From positions 1-5,756 of the forward strand of contig CATWBR010000308.1 in assembly GCA_958349075.1 (NCBI GenBank): a stretch of DNA of 5,756 nt, given 5' to 3'. This document shows positions 5,639 through 5,756 of this stretch, one piece after another. Below the pieces are notes generated by a model. That model was given only the letters and a program-made list of their open reading frames with translations, was not told the DNA's origin and searched no databases. Position numbers and translations under genes: made by a program. The DNA is from an uncultured Clostridium sp. (lineage in GTDB: Bacteria > Bacillota > Clostridia > Lachnospirales > Lachnospiraceae). Each line of letters starts with the position of its first letter. The first letter of the stretch is position 1.

Positions 5639-5756
5639 TTGAGATGTGAGGACGCCTCTGTAAGATGGCGGACGGGGGAGTGGGATGGTGTATATGAGTC
5701 TTCAGTCCCGGTGTTTAGTGTGTGGTGAGGGGGAATCCGGAAGAAAAAATTCCTAC
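5639..5756 (+). other. G-rich non-coding stretch after trmD, possible leader of next gene
   Basis: No recognisable gene in 118 nt. The + strand is strongly G-biased (about 45 G to 16 C in 5641-5756). Short pairings are possible: GAGG/CCTC (5648-5651 / 5655-5658) competing with CGCC/GGCG (5653-5656 / 5667-5670), and CCGG/CCGG (5708-5711 / 5737-5740, extended by TCTT/AAGA) competing with GGAAT/ATTCC (5732-5736 / 5749-5753). No U-tract terminator follows trmD, so transcription probably continues. A frame from ATG 5685 is open to the window edge (24 codons) but resembles nothing I know. If rplS is next, this could be its leader; that is inference. Confidence 0.4.

Noticed and set aside
5685..5756. 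Start of a next gene at ATG 5685 (open for 24 codons to the window end)
   Set aside because: The spacing to GGGGGAG is short, the predicted peptide matches nothing I recognise, and an open frame this short is expected by chance; kept only as a possibility in the post-trmD entry.
1..5756. Mobile elements, CRISPR arrays, tRNA/rRNA genes, defence systems
   Set aside because: No transposase or phage-like genes, no direct repeat arrays and no tRNA-like sequence were seen; apart from the cyclase the content is a conserved housekeeping operon.

Overview
The window carries the signal-recognition-particle / ribosome-maturation gene cluster of a Gram-positive, Clostridia-type bacterium, with a truncated signalling gene on its left edge. 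Gene order (ylxM-ffh-rpsP-khpA-rimM-trmD), strong AGGAGGTGA-type ribosome binding sites, a canonical sigma-A promoter and the protein sequences point to Firmicutes. A Lachnospiraceae-like gut anaerobe is my best guess; that rests on the look of the proteins, not on a database search. All genes are on the + strand.

Layout: (1) 3-1820, the 3' part of a membrane-bound diguanylate cyclase (Cache-like sensor, PAS, GGDEF) whose start lies left of the window. (2) 1821-1899, a short regulatory gap with a strong promoter (TTGACA-17 bp-TATGAT) whose -35 box lies inside one arm of an inverted repeat. (3) 1900-4236, ylxM, ffh, rpsP and khpA, closely spaced. (4) 4240-4278, an intrinsic terminator-like hairpin between khpA and rimM. 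(5) 4364-5638, rimM and trmD. (6) 5639-5756, a G-rich stretch after trmD with no recognisable gene but several possible competing hairpins, probably the leader of the next gene.

How the genes fit together: YlxM and Ffh serve co-translational targeting of membrane proteins. RpsP (S16) is a 30S protein, RimM matures the 30S subunit, TrmD makes m1G37 in tRNA, and KhpA is a small KH-domain RNA-binding protein. The hairpin between khpA and rimM would let the abundant products (S16 and probably KhpA) be made at higher level than the maturation enzymes. The c-di-GMP synthase is functionally unrelated and sits where smc/ftsY often sits in relatives.

I see no sign of a new defence system, mobile element, CRISPR array or RNA gene. 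The points most worth a second look are the inverted repeat over the ylxM promoter, the internal terminator, the Asp-to-Glu change at the TrmD catalytic position, and the uncharacterised leader-like tail after trmD.
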